From Podospora bellae-mahoneyi (lineage: Eukaryota > Ascomycota > Sordariomycetes > Sordariales > Podosporaceae), in NCBI RefSeq assembly GCF_035222275.1, contig NW_026946359.1:124001-188000 (forward strand): a stretch of 64,000 bases of DNA, in the 5' to 3' direction. Of this stretch, positions 31,053-41,229 are shown one piece after another (the stretch's first letter is position 1; each line of letters begins with the position of its first letter). The notes below the pieces were generated by a model. The model ran no database searches and had not been told where the DNA came from. It worked only from the letters and a program-made list of their open reading frames with translations. A program made the position numbers and the translations under genes.

Positions 31053-31912
31053 ATTTGGCTGTGTTTTTGAAGGCACGAGTTTGAATAAACCGCGACTGAC
31101 CTTCGCGCTTTTCCAGGACGGGGGAGAGAATAGTTAAGTACCTATAAACATCTTCTGCCCTGCCAAGAGGCCAGCCCCTTCCTCTAACCATAACTGGCTA
31201 TGCCAAGCAGACAAGCTCATCCTCCGGCAACCCGGCATCTTGTTCCTGAATGTAACCTTCCACTTCGACCCTTAAATGTTCTTTCTGGTCGAGGGAACGG
31301 TCGCAGGGAGCCACAGGGCTCTCATCGTCTCGGAGTCCTCAGCAACTTATCTCTCGTAAGTGCTTGGTCCTAAGAACTCACGATGTGAATTGCAGACTGC
31401 GGAACTATCTACACTGGCTAGTTCTGTTGAGTTATTAGGGTGGTCAGGGCGGTAATTTCAGGGGTATCATGAGACTGGCAGAACGGGGGTTGGGCGTGCC
31501 TCGACCAAACTTTGAACGGAGCATCAAACATCTGCAGGTTAATCAACACATTACCCGCCCTGAAGCTTCTCAAACTCCAATTGTAAGCGCTTCAACCTGT
31601 GATACTATGGATATGTGGCTGTTAGTCTTTTCAACAGGAGGAAACAGGTGACTGCTACAAAGCGTGACCCACACAGTCCAACAGCTAGCAGGACTTTGAC
31701 TCCCCGGTCAGCGAGAGGTCGACTGTTAATGAATAATACCTTCCCTAGGACAACCAACGAATTGACTAAGTTTGCACCTTGAGTAAGCTTTGTTTGTGCC
31801 GCAGTGATGAGCCAAGTCCAGCACGAAACGTGCACAGACAACCAAATGTGATCTTTCCTTGTAACGGGCTGAGCCCTAGCATGGACCTCGGCAATCCTCG
31901 GCCCTGATAAAG
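31053..31912. other. Intergenic with a short LTR-type fragment
   Basis: No host gene seen. The stretch near 31393-31425 (ACTGCGGAACTATCTACA and following bases) matches the minus-strand copy at 35595-36175, so it appears to be a small leftover of the same LTR family. Confidence 0.45.
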
Positions 31913-32454
31913 TGTCACAGTTAACCCAACGGCAGGCCGCGCAGTATGTGGGGCGCGGGGCGTCCCCAGCCAATCATTAAGGAAACCAGGAGGCAGCTAA
32001 TTAAGGCTGGCCAGAAGTGCTATGGCGCCAAGAGGCCTGAGCAGTCTGCAGGATGCAAGATACTACGGGTGATCGAAGGCATAGCACGATGAGCACTTCG
32101 CAGGATGCAAAGTGCTAGGAGTGATCGGGGCCGTAGCAGGGCGAGCACCTCAGGGCCCTAAGGTCTATATATACGGAGGAACTGGCTGGTGTAGATAGAC
32201 AGTTCCGCAGTATACAATTCAAGCTTGTATTCACGGTATCTAGTGTTTACATCGAGACATCTTGTCGTACACTGTTTAGCTGTACCGAACCAGGATTATT
32301 CAGAAGCAGCCTTCAACCGGTATCCCTTTCAGAGGTTCTGGATAGGGGTTCGTCATATAAAGCTATACTCTTTCTCTTTTCCTTTCTCCTTCAAGTTCAG
32401 TGTACTCGTAGCGTGGCCTAGCTAGTTGCAATACACTGCGTTGAAACCGCTACA
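31913..32454 (+). mobile_element. LTR-type element remnant (apparent solo LTR), copy A
   Basis: About 542 bp, beginning TGTCACAG and ending CTACA. It carries a TATATATACGGAGGAACT block typical of an LTR promoter. Long stretches are shared, in inverted orientation, with 35595-36175. No internal coding region is attached and no target-site duplication is obvious. Ty3- or Ty1-type cannot be decided. The copies are clearly diverged, so the insertion is old. Confidence 0.65.
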
Positions 32455-33569
32455 TATATGGCACGGTTTTCCTATGTAAATAGCAACAAATGGTCCAGCG
32501 CACTCTCTAAAAAAGAAAGGGTAGAACGGTGTAGGAATAATAATAATAATAATAATAATAATTGAAGTAGATGTGGTGGGGTGGTAGATGTTGAATTAGT
32601 GAAGGAGCCCCACTGTTAAGGAAATTAATATCTTGGCAGTGGGATTCAGGCCAGCCACCCGGACCTTTCTCTCAAAAATAAGCAGCCAATTGACCAAGGT
32701 TGAACCCCATATCATTGTTTAACAGTATAAAGTGGCTAACACTTGTCTGGCTGACTCGCTTATCACGCACCTTATACTACGGAAGATTTACAGATGTTGT
32801 CATCTATACTTCTGCTGGAAAATTGAGCATAAGAATCTCAAGCTCAGCAGTCCGGGGAAGGAAAGAAAAGGAAACATCTGGGAAGGGTGCAAAAACGATC
32901 AGCCCAGGGTCAACCCTGGAACCTCGGAAAATATGCCCCTTTATGATCCCTTCATTCATGCGTTTATTGACATCTATTTGCAGTTTCACAGCTCTCAGAT
33001 TGTCGCAATGAAAGAGCCACAGGCCCAACATTTTCTCCATCCAACATTCAAGGTCCGCTGGCGTAATAGTAGCGTGTCTGACTACGATTATCCAATCAGC
33101 TAATCATGAGGCTTGTAGATTTTGTGGGGCCCGGATTTTAGCGGACTTTGCGAGCTGAATGTGCACGCAGTCGCCAACCACCCGAATATTTCTTGGCATT
33201 TACCGTGAGCCTTTGCATTGTCTTACGGCTTTTGTGTTGCACTTAAACTGGACTTAGGACTGGGGAAATACCATCTCCGCATGCTAGATGTCTATCATGT
33301 GTTATCTCGTCGCCGGTCGATGAAGAATATGGCCTTGGCCGGAAGTCATGGTTAAGACCGCTATTGCCGGTCTTAGAAGATGGCTTGCTTTCTACAAAGA
33401 GAGCAAGTCCGTGACGCTGTGGCTATATTGTGTATAAAACAACTGGTTTCCTCAAGGAGTTGAGTTACTTGAAAGTCCTATCATCATCATCTTCAGCAAA
33501 GCAACATCATCTTCAACAACCAACAACAAATTCAACAACAACTTATCAACCACCACCAGTCTACCCAAT
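32455..33569. other. AT-rich intergenic region with microsatellite
   Basis: About 1.1 kb upstream of the SDR gene. It includes a TAA microsatellite near 32536-32562. Two overlapping plus-strand frames (32700-33103) have no known motif and I do not call them genes. The last 100 bp are CAA-rich, like a fungal 5' leader. Confidence 0.45.
32536..32562. repeat. (TAA)n microsatellite
   Basis: About nine AAT/TAA triplets in a row. Confidence 0.85.
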
Positions 33570-34398
33570 ATGTCCACCGACAAGACCATCGTCCTCGTCA
33601 CTGGTGAGTTCTCCCAATATCCCCAATATTGAAACACCAACTAACAACCCCCCAGGTGCAAACAGCGGCATCGGTCTCGAAACCATCATCGCCCTCTCCA
33701 AATCTTCTCCTAACTACCACCTCCTCCTCGGCGCCCGCTCCCTCGATAAAGGCAACGCCGCCCTTGCCCAAATCCAATCCATCCACAACAACCAGCTCCT
33801 CTCTTCTATCACCCCCATCCAAATTGACGTTACCTCCCTCCCTACCATCGAATCAACTAAAACCTACCTCGCCTCCACCTTCGGCCGCCTCGATGTCCTG
33901 ATCCAAAACGCAGGCGTCATCGTCACCCACCCCTGCCACACCCTCGAGAACCTCCGTACCACCTTTGAGACCAACGTCTTTGGCGCCAAGGTTGTTACCG
34001 ATGAGCTGACTCCGCTTCTCCAAAAGTCGACGAATGCGAGGGTTATTTATGTCAGTTCTGAGCAGGGGAGTATTACGTTGAGGTTGGACCCGGAGTACCC
34101 ATACAAGGATGTGCCGGGGACAGAATACAAGATGAGTAAGGCTGCGCTGAATATGCTAGCGGCTTGTCATAGATATGATTTTCGGAAGTGGGGGGGTAAG
34201 GTGACGAGCTTCAACCCGGGGTGGTGTGTCACCAATTTGACCGGGGAGACGGGGAGGAAGATGAGGATTGACGGAGGGGCGAGGTCAGCGGAGGATCCAG
34301 CGAAGGCGTTGGTCGCGATTTTGGAGGGGAAGAGGGATAAGGAGGCGTGGGAGGATAGTGGGATTTTGGATTTGGATGCTGGTGTTCATCCTTGGTAA
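33570..34398 (+). CDS. Short-chain dehydrogenase/reductase, 258 aa, 2 exons
   Basis: Exon 1 is 33570-33603 and exon 2 33656-34398; the 52-nt intron splits the glycine motif. Spliced, the protein reads VLVTGANSGIGLE (residues 8-20), the NAD(P)-binding TGxxxGIG motif. NAG is at 96-98, a candidate active-site Ser at 145-146, and the catalytic YxxxK is Tyr169 / Lys173 (TEYKMSKAAL), with NPGWCVTNL after it. The length is that of a classical SDR. The substrate is unknown. It lies between two inverted LTR-type remnants. Confidence 0.9.
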
Positions 34399-34536
34399 TG
34401 GGTGGGTGGGCGACCTATTTTGATAATGAGATTTACATTTGCTTTGCAATGGGATGTAGTCATTGATTTCATTCTTTTTCTACCTCCATAAATTTCTTTT
34501 TTCCTTATTTCAACGTCCATTGCTCAGGCTCTAGCG

Positions 34537-35028
34537 CTAGTAGTCCGAAGCTTGAACAACCTCGTCTCCCTTCCTCCTCTCATCCTCAGTGATCTCCTGA
34601 ACCGACTTTGTGCCAGCACCATAACCATAGCATTTCTCAGCCAGCTCGATGCACCTGAGGTTGGCCGTCAAGTTGTTCATTATCTCCATCCACTCCTCGG
34701 TCTTTTCGCTGTCAAAGACAATACCGCCGCCAACCTGAAGGTAGGCAATACCCTTCTTGACAGGCATGGTCCGTATGGCAATATAAGTATTTATCTAACC
34801 CTTATATAGCTTAAAACCCTTGCTCTCTCCAAAAGAACGGACCGCATTATATATAGACCATCCAGCAGTACCGGCATAGATGCCTCTCTTCTCCTTCTCC
34901 AAATCATAAATCAGCTCCATAGCCTTAATCTTAGGAACGCCTAAGATAGTACCGGCAGGGAAAATGCTACGTATAGTGTTAAGAATTATAACTCTGGCAG
35001 ACCAGTTAAATAGATCCTGCCGAGTAAG
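34537..35028 (-). pseudogene. Fragment of anthranilate-synthase component I / PabB-like gene
   Basis: The minus strand carries [31 protein letters not shown] (two pieces of the chorismate-binding domain) and, further on, AIRTMPVKKGIAYLQVGGGI then VFDSEKTEEWMEIMNNLTAN. These are the conserved end of TrpE/PabB enzymes, in the right order, followed by a plausible C-terminus and stop at 34537. The FPAGTVSGAPK motif is altered (ILGVPK). The frame is broken between the two blocks (34767-34800), where AT-rich sequence has replaced the usual GAVGY-type segment. The 5' two-thirds of the gene is absent. The fragment ends at an LTR-like remnant at 35029. It is probably a dead partial duplicate of a housekeeping gene elsewhere. 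Confidence 0.75.
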
Positions 35029-35306
35029 TGGAAGTAACAGCCTGAGAACTCTAGGGTTCCTTGGACTGCGCTGTACGACGGTGTGCAATGCCACTGAAGG
35101 AAGACAGGTATACGGGACTGTGCCCTGTAAGGAGGAAGATATAGGGAACTGTGCCCTGTGAATAAGATGGTAGGTACTTAATAACCGAGAGCTATGCTCT
35201 GGAAGAGAGTGTGGAAAACCGGTATATTAACCTTGACCTAATAGCTTGACTTAACAAGAGAGAAAAGCAGAATACTTCGAATATGCTGCAAGAGGAGCCT
35301 GTTACA
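35029..35306. mobile_element. Short LTR-like remnant (TG...CA), about 278 bp
   Basis: It starts TGGAAGTAACAGCCT and ends GAGCCTGTTACA, so its ends are inverted repeats of about 10 bp with TG/CA termini. It abuts the broken end of the TrpE-like fragment. No coding region is attached. The family is uncertain; it differs in sequence from the LTR pair at 31913 and 35595. Confidence 0.4.
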
Positions 35307-35594
35307 GGCACCCACTCCTCGTATTTGCTTCCTCCAATTCCTTCACTGCCCCAGTTTCCGTGGTCCCAGGCCACCGATGATGTCCGTGTTCTCCGAAGTT
35401 CCGGGTTCTTCATAATACCCGTAGTTCGGGACTCCGGGCCATTGACGGTGCTCGCTGTGAGGACTCGGAGACACAAACAAAAACATACTGTAAAATCCAC
35501 AAATAAGTGCTGTATTTCAACATATCTACAGCCACGGAATTGTCAAGAAGCTCAGAAAAGAGGATATTTACTATGGGAAATGCAGCCATATCAA
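35307..35594. other. Intergenic between two LTR-type remnants
   Basis: No gene recognised. A minus-strand frame with a GGSKYEEWVPVTGSS stretch crosses the remnant boundary and could belong to either element. Confidence 0.35.
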
Positions 35595-36175
35595 TGTAGC
35601 TTTTGAATAACTGTCTATTATACTACTGCAATTTGTGCCTCCCTGCCCTCCCGCATAGCCACTATTCCCAGTCACCGACCGAGGATAGGTGTAATATTCT
35701 TGCAGCCAACGGAAAAGTAGCAACGATTTCCACATAGCCCAGAAAACGCGTTTTCAGCCGCCTAAGTGCAGGGGGAAAGCACTGGAATTTAAGCGCTTGA
35801 ACCATTTCAAGAACCATGTAGAGACAGTGTGACGATCCCCTGTCCAGAACCTTTGAAAGGGATACCGGTTGAAGGCGAACTTCTAAATAATGGATCAGTG
35901 CAGCTAAACAGCGCACAACAAGATGTCTCAATGTACCCACAAGATGCTGTGAATACAAACTGTGATCATTGCATACTGCGGAACTATCTACAAGCTATCT
36001 AGTTCCTCCGTATATATAGACCTATGACTCTCATGGACCGTTGGACCGTCCTCTATGCACCGGTCCATCGGTCCTCGTCTGATTGGCTACCTACAGGGAC
36101 CTCTTCCAACGTAGTACTCTACTCCTATTGGCCCGTCTATTAAGTCTGCGTCCACCCGTGTCCAAGGTTGTGACA
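35595..36175 (-). mobile_element. LTR-type element remnant (apparent solo LTR), copy B, inverted
   Basis: About 581 bp on the minus strand, starting TGTCACAACC at 36175 and ending GCTACA at 35595. It shares the TATATATACGGAGGAACT promoter block, the CGCAGTATGCAA region and the CCTTCAACCGGTATCCC region with copy A. No internal region and no clear target-site duplication. The copies have diverged, so they are old. Confidence 0.65.
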
Positions 36176-36897
36176 GACAGTCCACGGTGTTAAACTACGA
36201 GCCTAAACGCATACGGTTGACATTATAGAGGCTAGCCATCCTAAATATCTGGCAGTGTGCCGTATGACTTAGTTTCTTCCCATGACACCTCAGGTTGCCG
36301 AGCAGATGCAGTGGATGCAATATGGTATTCAAGTCGGCAGAGGTAAGACGGCTGGGGTGAAAGCGAGAAAAGTTCAGAAAAAGACCGAATAGGTAGATAA
36401 ATAAAGTTCTATGCTCTCGTTTACATCTGCTTGTCTCAGCCGCTGCCAACTCATCTGTGCTGCTCTCAATTCAGCTCCCGCAGCCTTGTCGGCTTGGGCT
36501 CCTAGATGGCTCCGATTCTTCCTACAACCACACCCTAGCCCTATCTCACCTCTGCCGTTTCGAATACCATATTGCACTCACTGTATTGGCGCCGCCATGC
36601 CCGGTAGCGACTTCCGCCTGCTCGGCCTTAACGGCGGCGGCGTGCGCGGCCACACAGCTTGCAGTTGAAGTCGCAATTTGCTGACGAGTAACCGGTTGGT
36701 TGTTGACGTGTGACAGCATGTCGGAATCATTACAACCAAAGCTGTTGCATTGGCTTAATACCCCTCCAACCACGTGATATTCCGTCCCATATTCCATTTT
36801 AAACCTGCGTCGGGCATCATGTTGGGCGCTTGCTATACTATAGCTACCTTCAACAACCAGTCGGTCCCTCAAACTGTGTACGGCACAGCAAAAGATC
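36176..36897. other. Gap upstream of the DUF7587-like gene
   Basis: A short plus-strand stretch near 36598-36666 reads FRLLGLNGGGVRG, which resembles the glycine-rich oxyanion motif of patatin-like lipases, but it stops at once and nothing downstream continues it. I call no gene. Confidence 0.35.
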
Positions 36898-37917
36898 ATG
36901 GACCAGTACCGGTGTCAACTTTGGCAGCTTCCATGCTATCTCTACCGGGTCCAATACCCAGCGTCTCGAACAATTCACGACTCCAGTGGATTGAAAGCTC
37001 AAGATACCACCAGCGTGTACAAGAAATGGGGTTCCGATGATGAATTTACGCAAGCAATTCGGAATCAGTTTACATGGGCCTGCAAAGACAGCACACCCTT
37101 TATTTCATTCTTTTCGGACGAAGAGCACGCTATCAACTGGGGCTGTAAACTAAGAAAGTGGGATAAATGTTCCCGGCAAGATGACTGGACTCTTCTTACC
37201 ATCGACACACAGTCTCTTGGATCTACCTACGTGTACAAACTGAGCACGCTCATCGACTACACAGGCGTTCAAATTCCTGTAGAAGCGGAGAAATCACACA
37301 AACGAGGGGCCTATATCTGTTTGCATGGCATCCCGACTTTTGCCATTGTTTACGTGAGAAATGGAAGCGACGTCAGGGCAGCTAGGGATTGTAAGCTACC
37401 TATCTTCTTCCTTTCAATAGATGTGGATTAGCTACTAATTGGGGTAATAGCGGGAAAATATCGTCCACGCAAGTCTGTTATTTCATGGGATGACGAGATA
37501 ACCATGAATTCCAATGAGATGAAGAGACTCTTGAGAGCCCACGATATGTGGGTTGAGCCTGGAAAGTCTCTCATTCTTGCGTCCCTTACGATGATGCGTT
37601 CTTTTGCATCATCGGCCCAGTGTGGGCCTCTAACGATAGATACATGTATGACGAGACTCCGCCCACTACAAAACACGGTCAAAATATGGGCTGAGGCTTT
37701 AGACTCTCTCTTCCTAATGATGGATACAATTCAAGAGAACGTGATCAAGAGGAAGGAGAGCGTTGGTGAAGCGCTCAAAATATTAACTGGAGTTTTGGAG
37801 TCTCTCGCTTCTATGTTGGATAGGATGAGGCTTTCTTTTGAAGCACCTGAAGAGTCCTCGGGTCTTGTGATGGATATGATGCGGCTTTCTTTAGGAACAT
37901 CTGATGATCAACTCTAG
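36898..37917 (+). CDS. DUF7587-like fungal protein, 319 aa, 2 exons
   Basis: Exon 1 is 36898-37390 and exon 2 37451-37917; the 60-nt intron has a GTAAGC donor and a TAATAG acceptor. The N-terminal domain reads YLYRVQYPASRT, DTTSVYKKW, QFTWACKDSTPFISFFSDEEHAINW, the pattern of a fungal domain of unknown function (I believe DUF7587). The C-terminal half is a helical stretch (KRLLRAHDMWVEPGKSLILAS; ALDSLFLMMDTIQENVIKRKESVGEALK) with imperfect MRLSFEAPEES / MRLSLGTSDD repeats at the end. No signal peptide or membrane helix. The domain occurs in many fungal genes of unknown role. Confidence 0.7.
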
Positions 37918-38805
37918 AGACTGGAGAGCAGGTGCCATGATGTTACTGGGAGTCGACCAACACCGATACTTGGTATCATTTGTCATCTGGAACTGAGGCT
38001 GATAGGTCCTTTCAATTGGCAATTGCCAGAGGATGGAGCAACGATTGATGCTGAGGGTGTAGATAGAGGTGATATGTTGTCAATGGGTCTGATCTCTGAA
38101 TTCATGTTATGGTGCCTTTTGGTGGACGCATGTATTCTACCACATCTAGACAGCTAGCTGTTCAACACATGCCTATCGACACCCCCACTCTCAAGAATAG
38201 ACGTTTGAAAGCTTCAAGCCTGGTTGCTACATGGAGCCCGGACAAAGGTGTGTCCTGAAATGACATTTTTTACCTACAGCCACCAGCCCGGTGAATGCAA
38301 GTATATTGAGCGGTCCCGAAATTCTTACTTTCCTGTTCAGGTTAAAAGGAGAACCCCATGCTTCGTCCAAGGATCCGAGTTCTTTTTCTCTCTCAATCAT
38401 TTCAATTTTCAGATTTTACAAAGACTTATAGACTTATCTTGCCCACATCAATACTTCAAAGTTGTAAATCTTGTCATCGCCAACAACGTACCAGCTTTAC
38501 CTGATCAAACCCCACAGAGACACTCGCTTCCGAACGCCCGGGCACGCCCCGTCACGGGTGCCATACCGGCCAGCACACTCGCTACCGCTCCCCCGTCCGC
38601 GCTCTCAGGTCCGGGCTTATGGCTGTATATAACGCCCTTACTAACTATACGCCTAACAGCAAAGTCAATTTGGTCCGGCAGTATAACCTTACCCGTAAGT
38701 AGGGTTTTAGGAAAAAGAATATTGCCGGCGGTGGGCGTGGGACAGGATTATGGCCCATACGTAGGCGCAACCCGCTCTCTTTAAGCCAGGTAGTAGTCCC
38801 TGTGG
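37918..38805. other. Gap, no gene recognised
   Basis: A 186-codon plus-strand frame (38224-38784) lacks motifs and has a GTA-rich, irregular end. I treat it as non-coding or as decayed transposon sequence leading into the fragment at 38806. Confidence 0.35.
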
Positions 38806-39252
38806 TGCCGTTAGATATCTCTTCAAAATTACCTACTTTCTATACCTTGGGGAATTCCCAGGTGGCCAAGAAGGTCAGGGACCTACTCAAGAACCATACA
38901 CCGGCCGGAAAACGACTTGCGGCAAGGACTCTCACCAGTACTATACTCACTGAGATCTGAGGCATCCATCCAAAAAGCTAATGCGGCAAGGCACCAACAG
39001 AACGCCCAGAAGGCCCACGAAGCAAGAAAAAGGGGTAAGTGGAATAGAGAAGACTCGAATTCCAAATTTGTGAGGCTCTGTGAACTGGAAGAGGCCTGCA
39101 TTGAAGGGAGGGTAGTGGAGGAAGAAGTGGTAGCCAAGGAGAATGTGGAGCAGCCAGAACCAGCCCAGCCTGTGCGGCGCAGTGCACGTCATCGGGTTCA
39201 AACCAGGCGCAAGCGAGAAGCAAATGCAATGTCTGACTCTGACAGTGAATGA
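38806..39252 (+). pseudogene. Transposase-like C-terminal remnant (possibly pogo/Fot1-type DNA transposon)
   Basis: One frame reads FYTLGNSQVAKKVRDLLKNHTPAGKRLAARTLTSTILTEI and stops. An overlapping frame continues with SIQKANAARHQQNAQKAHEARKRGKW, then VRLCELEEACIEGRVVEEE and a basic, acidic-ended tail (RRSARHRVQTRRKRE). The pattern of a TP-rich hinge, a helical KANA segment and a charged tail is what I expect after the DDE domain of pogo/Fot1-type transposases. The catalytic domain is not present, so the assignment is tentative. One frame change joins the parts. Confidence 0.4.
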
Positions 39253-39968
39253 GCTACATTTTGGTATAACTCCCATAGAAATTGACCCAATATTAGTCTT
39301 GTTGTGGCTAGTATGAGCATTCAGGGGTAATCTCAACAAGGTTGTGTGCCTGGTGTGGTGGTGGTGGACCAGATCCACATGTGGTCCATTTCCTAGTCAT
39401 CCAACCTAACCATTTCCTTCCAGCAGCACCAACACAAGCTCCAACATCCCATCTACATATTTTTTCATCTGTTGTCTCAAGTGCGCGCATCCATCTGGTC
39501 CATTGTCTCTCCTCGTCATGCTCACTGAGTAGCATCACTTGAGAACCTTCCAGGCCACTCCGTAAGTATGTTCAACTCCTGTTTCCTTTCCATCTGGACG
39601 TCGCTAACACTACGAAGAATACCACAGCTCCTCTGTATAACGTCCCCAGAGCTCCGCAACCCTTTCTCGACGTATCATCTGAAACACCAGCACGGATCTC
39701 TTCGCTCGAGGAACCGCCAACTTCACGCCCGAGGACATCCCTGGCAGACCAGGCCACACATATCGCCTGACCCTTTGCCCTATCCCGCCGTAAGTATCTG
39801 ACAAAGGCACCAACACTCTCGTTCTACTGGGCTTCGCTCGGATTGTTCACCTGATACAATAGCAAGTAGCACGCATTCCTCGCACCTAACTTCCTGTGGT
39901 GTCGTCTTCCATAAGACGCCATTCCTCGAATCCTTACTCTTGGGGATCGGTTCACTCTCCCAACAGAA
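39253..39968. other. Gap, no gene recognised
   Basis: C/T-rich sequence with short frames only. A plus-strand stretch near 39690-39780 reads FARGTANFTPEDIPGRPGHTYRLT without continuation and might be a relic exon. Confidence 0.35.
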
Positions 39969-40760
39969 ATGGCCTCCAGCAATTCTTTCTCCGCCGCTGC
40001 TTTCACCCCGTCGCGCGATGTGACTCCTTGCCGACCTCTCCCCCTCGTTGGGGATGAGAATATCGAGATGGGTCCGATGGTACGTACAATTTCGGTTTCT
40101 TAAGACGCCTTCGCGGGGACAATATAAAGTCTATCTACCAACTACACCGCTTCTACGAATGGATTACTTCCAGCTAAGGAATAATTTATTCTCCCTCGCT
40201 TACAAAACGCTTCCTTTGCTTTTGTTTATTCCTTTACTCTTTGTTTTCTATACAGTCTTTGCGGCTTCTACGTGTGTTTAATCTTGGTAGATCATCTGAG
40301 CTTTCTACTCCCTTCATCCAGTGGAATAAAACCTGCTCTTTGAAAGTTGGGCTTTCTCATCCGAGCTTTGAGGAGAACCGAGCGGTTTTATTGTCAGTTG
40401 CCGGCAACCCTTTTGTGCTTCTTTTGGGTTTATCTGGAGCGGGAGCACAAGATGTAACAGGCAAGGGAAACGCGTGCTTGTTGAATGGAGACTTGTACTG
40501 ACTAGACAAGCAACAGAATCGTCGCCAGCGTCTTCGCGAGCAGGTCACCGCTAGCCTCCGCTCCGTTGCAGAGAAGTGCGGTCTTCCAGAAGCCGTCCCA
40601 CTTTGGGCAGGAAGTCTGCTTTCACTCTGTCGCTTCCTGCGCCTTGGCTGTTGCGGTGAGCTATGTGGTATGGGCTTTGATTCGGTAAGTGTCGTTTCAC
40701 GTCCTCCCAGCCAGTTCTCACCCAATACAATATCAGTTTTCAGTTAAACTTGCTAACTAG
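39969..40760 (+). CDS. Weak candidate gene, about 105 aa, 3 exons
   Basis: A leader-like C-rich stretch precedes an ATG at 39969 encoding MASSNSFSAAAFTPSRDVTP. A later coding-like block (40506-40684) reads QQNRRQRLREQVTASLRSVAEKCG, then LLSLCRFLRLGCC. A final intron 40685-40736 (GTAAGT donor, TATCAG acceptor) leads to a stop at 40758. The first two blocks join in frame only through an unusually long intron (about 40084-40505) with a poor donor. It could be a decayed gene or an element-encoded protein. I do not recognise it. Confidence 0.28.
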
Positions 40761-40833
40761 CTATGTGGATATTATGATGATTACAGAGCCTTTAAGCCCA
40801 ACCCCGGCGATATTTGAGTGAGTGGTCGGGGCA

Positions 40834-41008
40834 GGCCAGCGCCCCACGCAACTGGATTGCGTCCCTCCTTTCGGAGGAGAAGATGACTTAGGATAAGTAG
40901 GCGTGGAACACCGGTCCCTCGAAAAAGTCCAAGAAGAAGAAGACCGAGGAGGGGGCCAGTGCTCCGAGCAACTGGATTGCCTCACTCCCATCGGAGGAAG
41001 AGAGGATG
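40834..41008. repeat. Two-copy imperfect tandem repeat, about 120-bp period
   Basis: GGCCAGCGCCCCACGCAACT at 40834 is repeated as GGCCAGTGCTCCGAGCAACT at 40954. The match continues through GGATTG and the TCGGAGGA block in both copies. In one frame the second copy encodes SAPSNWIASLPSEEE behind a KKSKKKK run. The 40761-41229 gap holds no clear gene. Confidence 0.6.
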
Positions 41009-41229
41009 AAGATAAGGAGGAACAGACGAAGATGATCCACGAGGAGAAGGCATTGGTTGGGCACTCTTTGGGATTATATTTGGTAGAGCAGTCGATCACT
41101 GATATTGGTGTCTGCACATTCTAGCAAGCGATCTTTGTCACAATGTTTTTGGTCTTTTGAGGTCCAACTTGCACCCTGACGGATAGCGATCTCCCAGTTT
41201 GGGTATTTACCCACCCTATTCACCCCTTC

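Noticed and set aside
36598-36668. Patatin-like glycine motif NGGGVRG
   Set aside because: The match is a few residues, the frame stops at once and no Ser-containing GxSxG block follows.
38224-38784. 186-codon plus-strand frame
   Set aside because: No start context or motifs; probably part of decayed transposon sequence.
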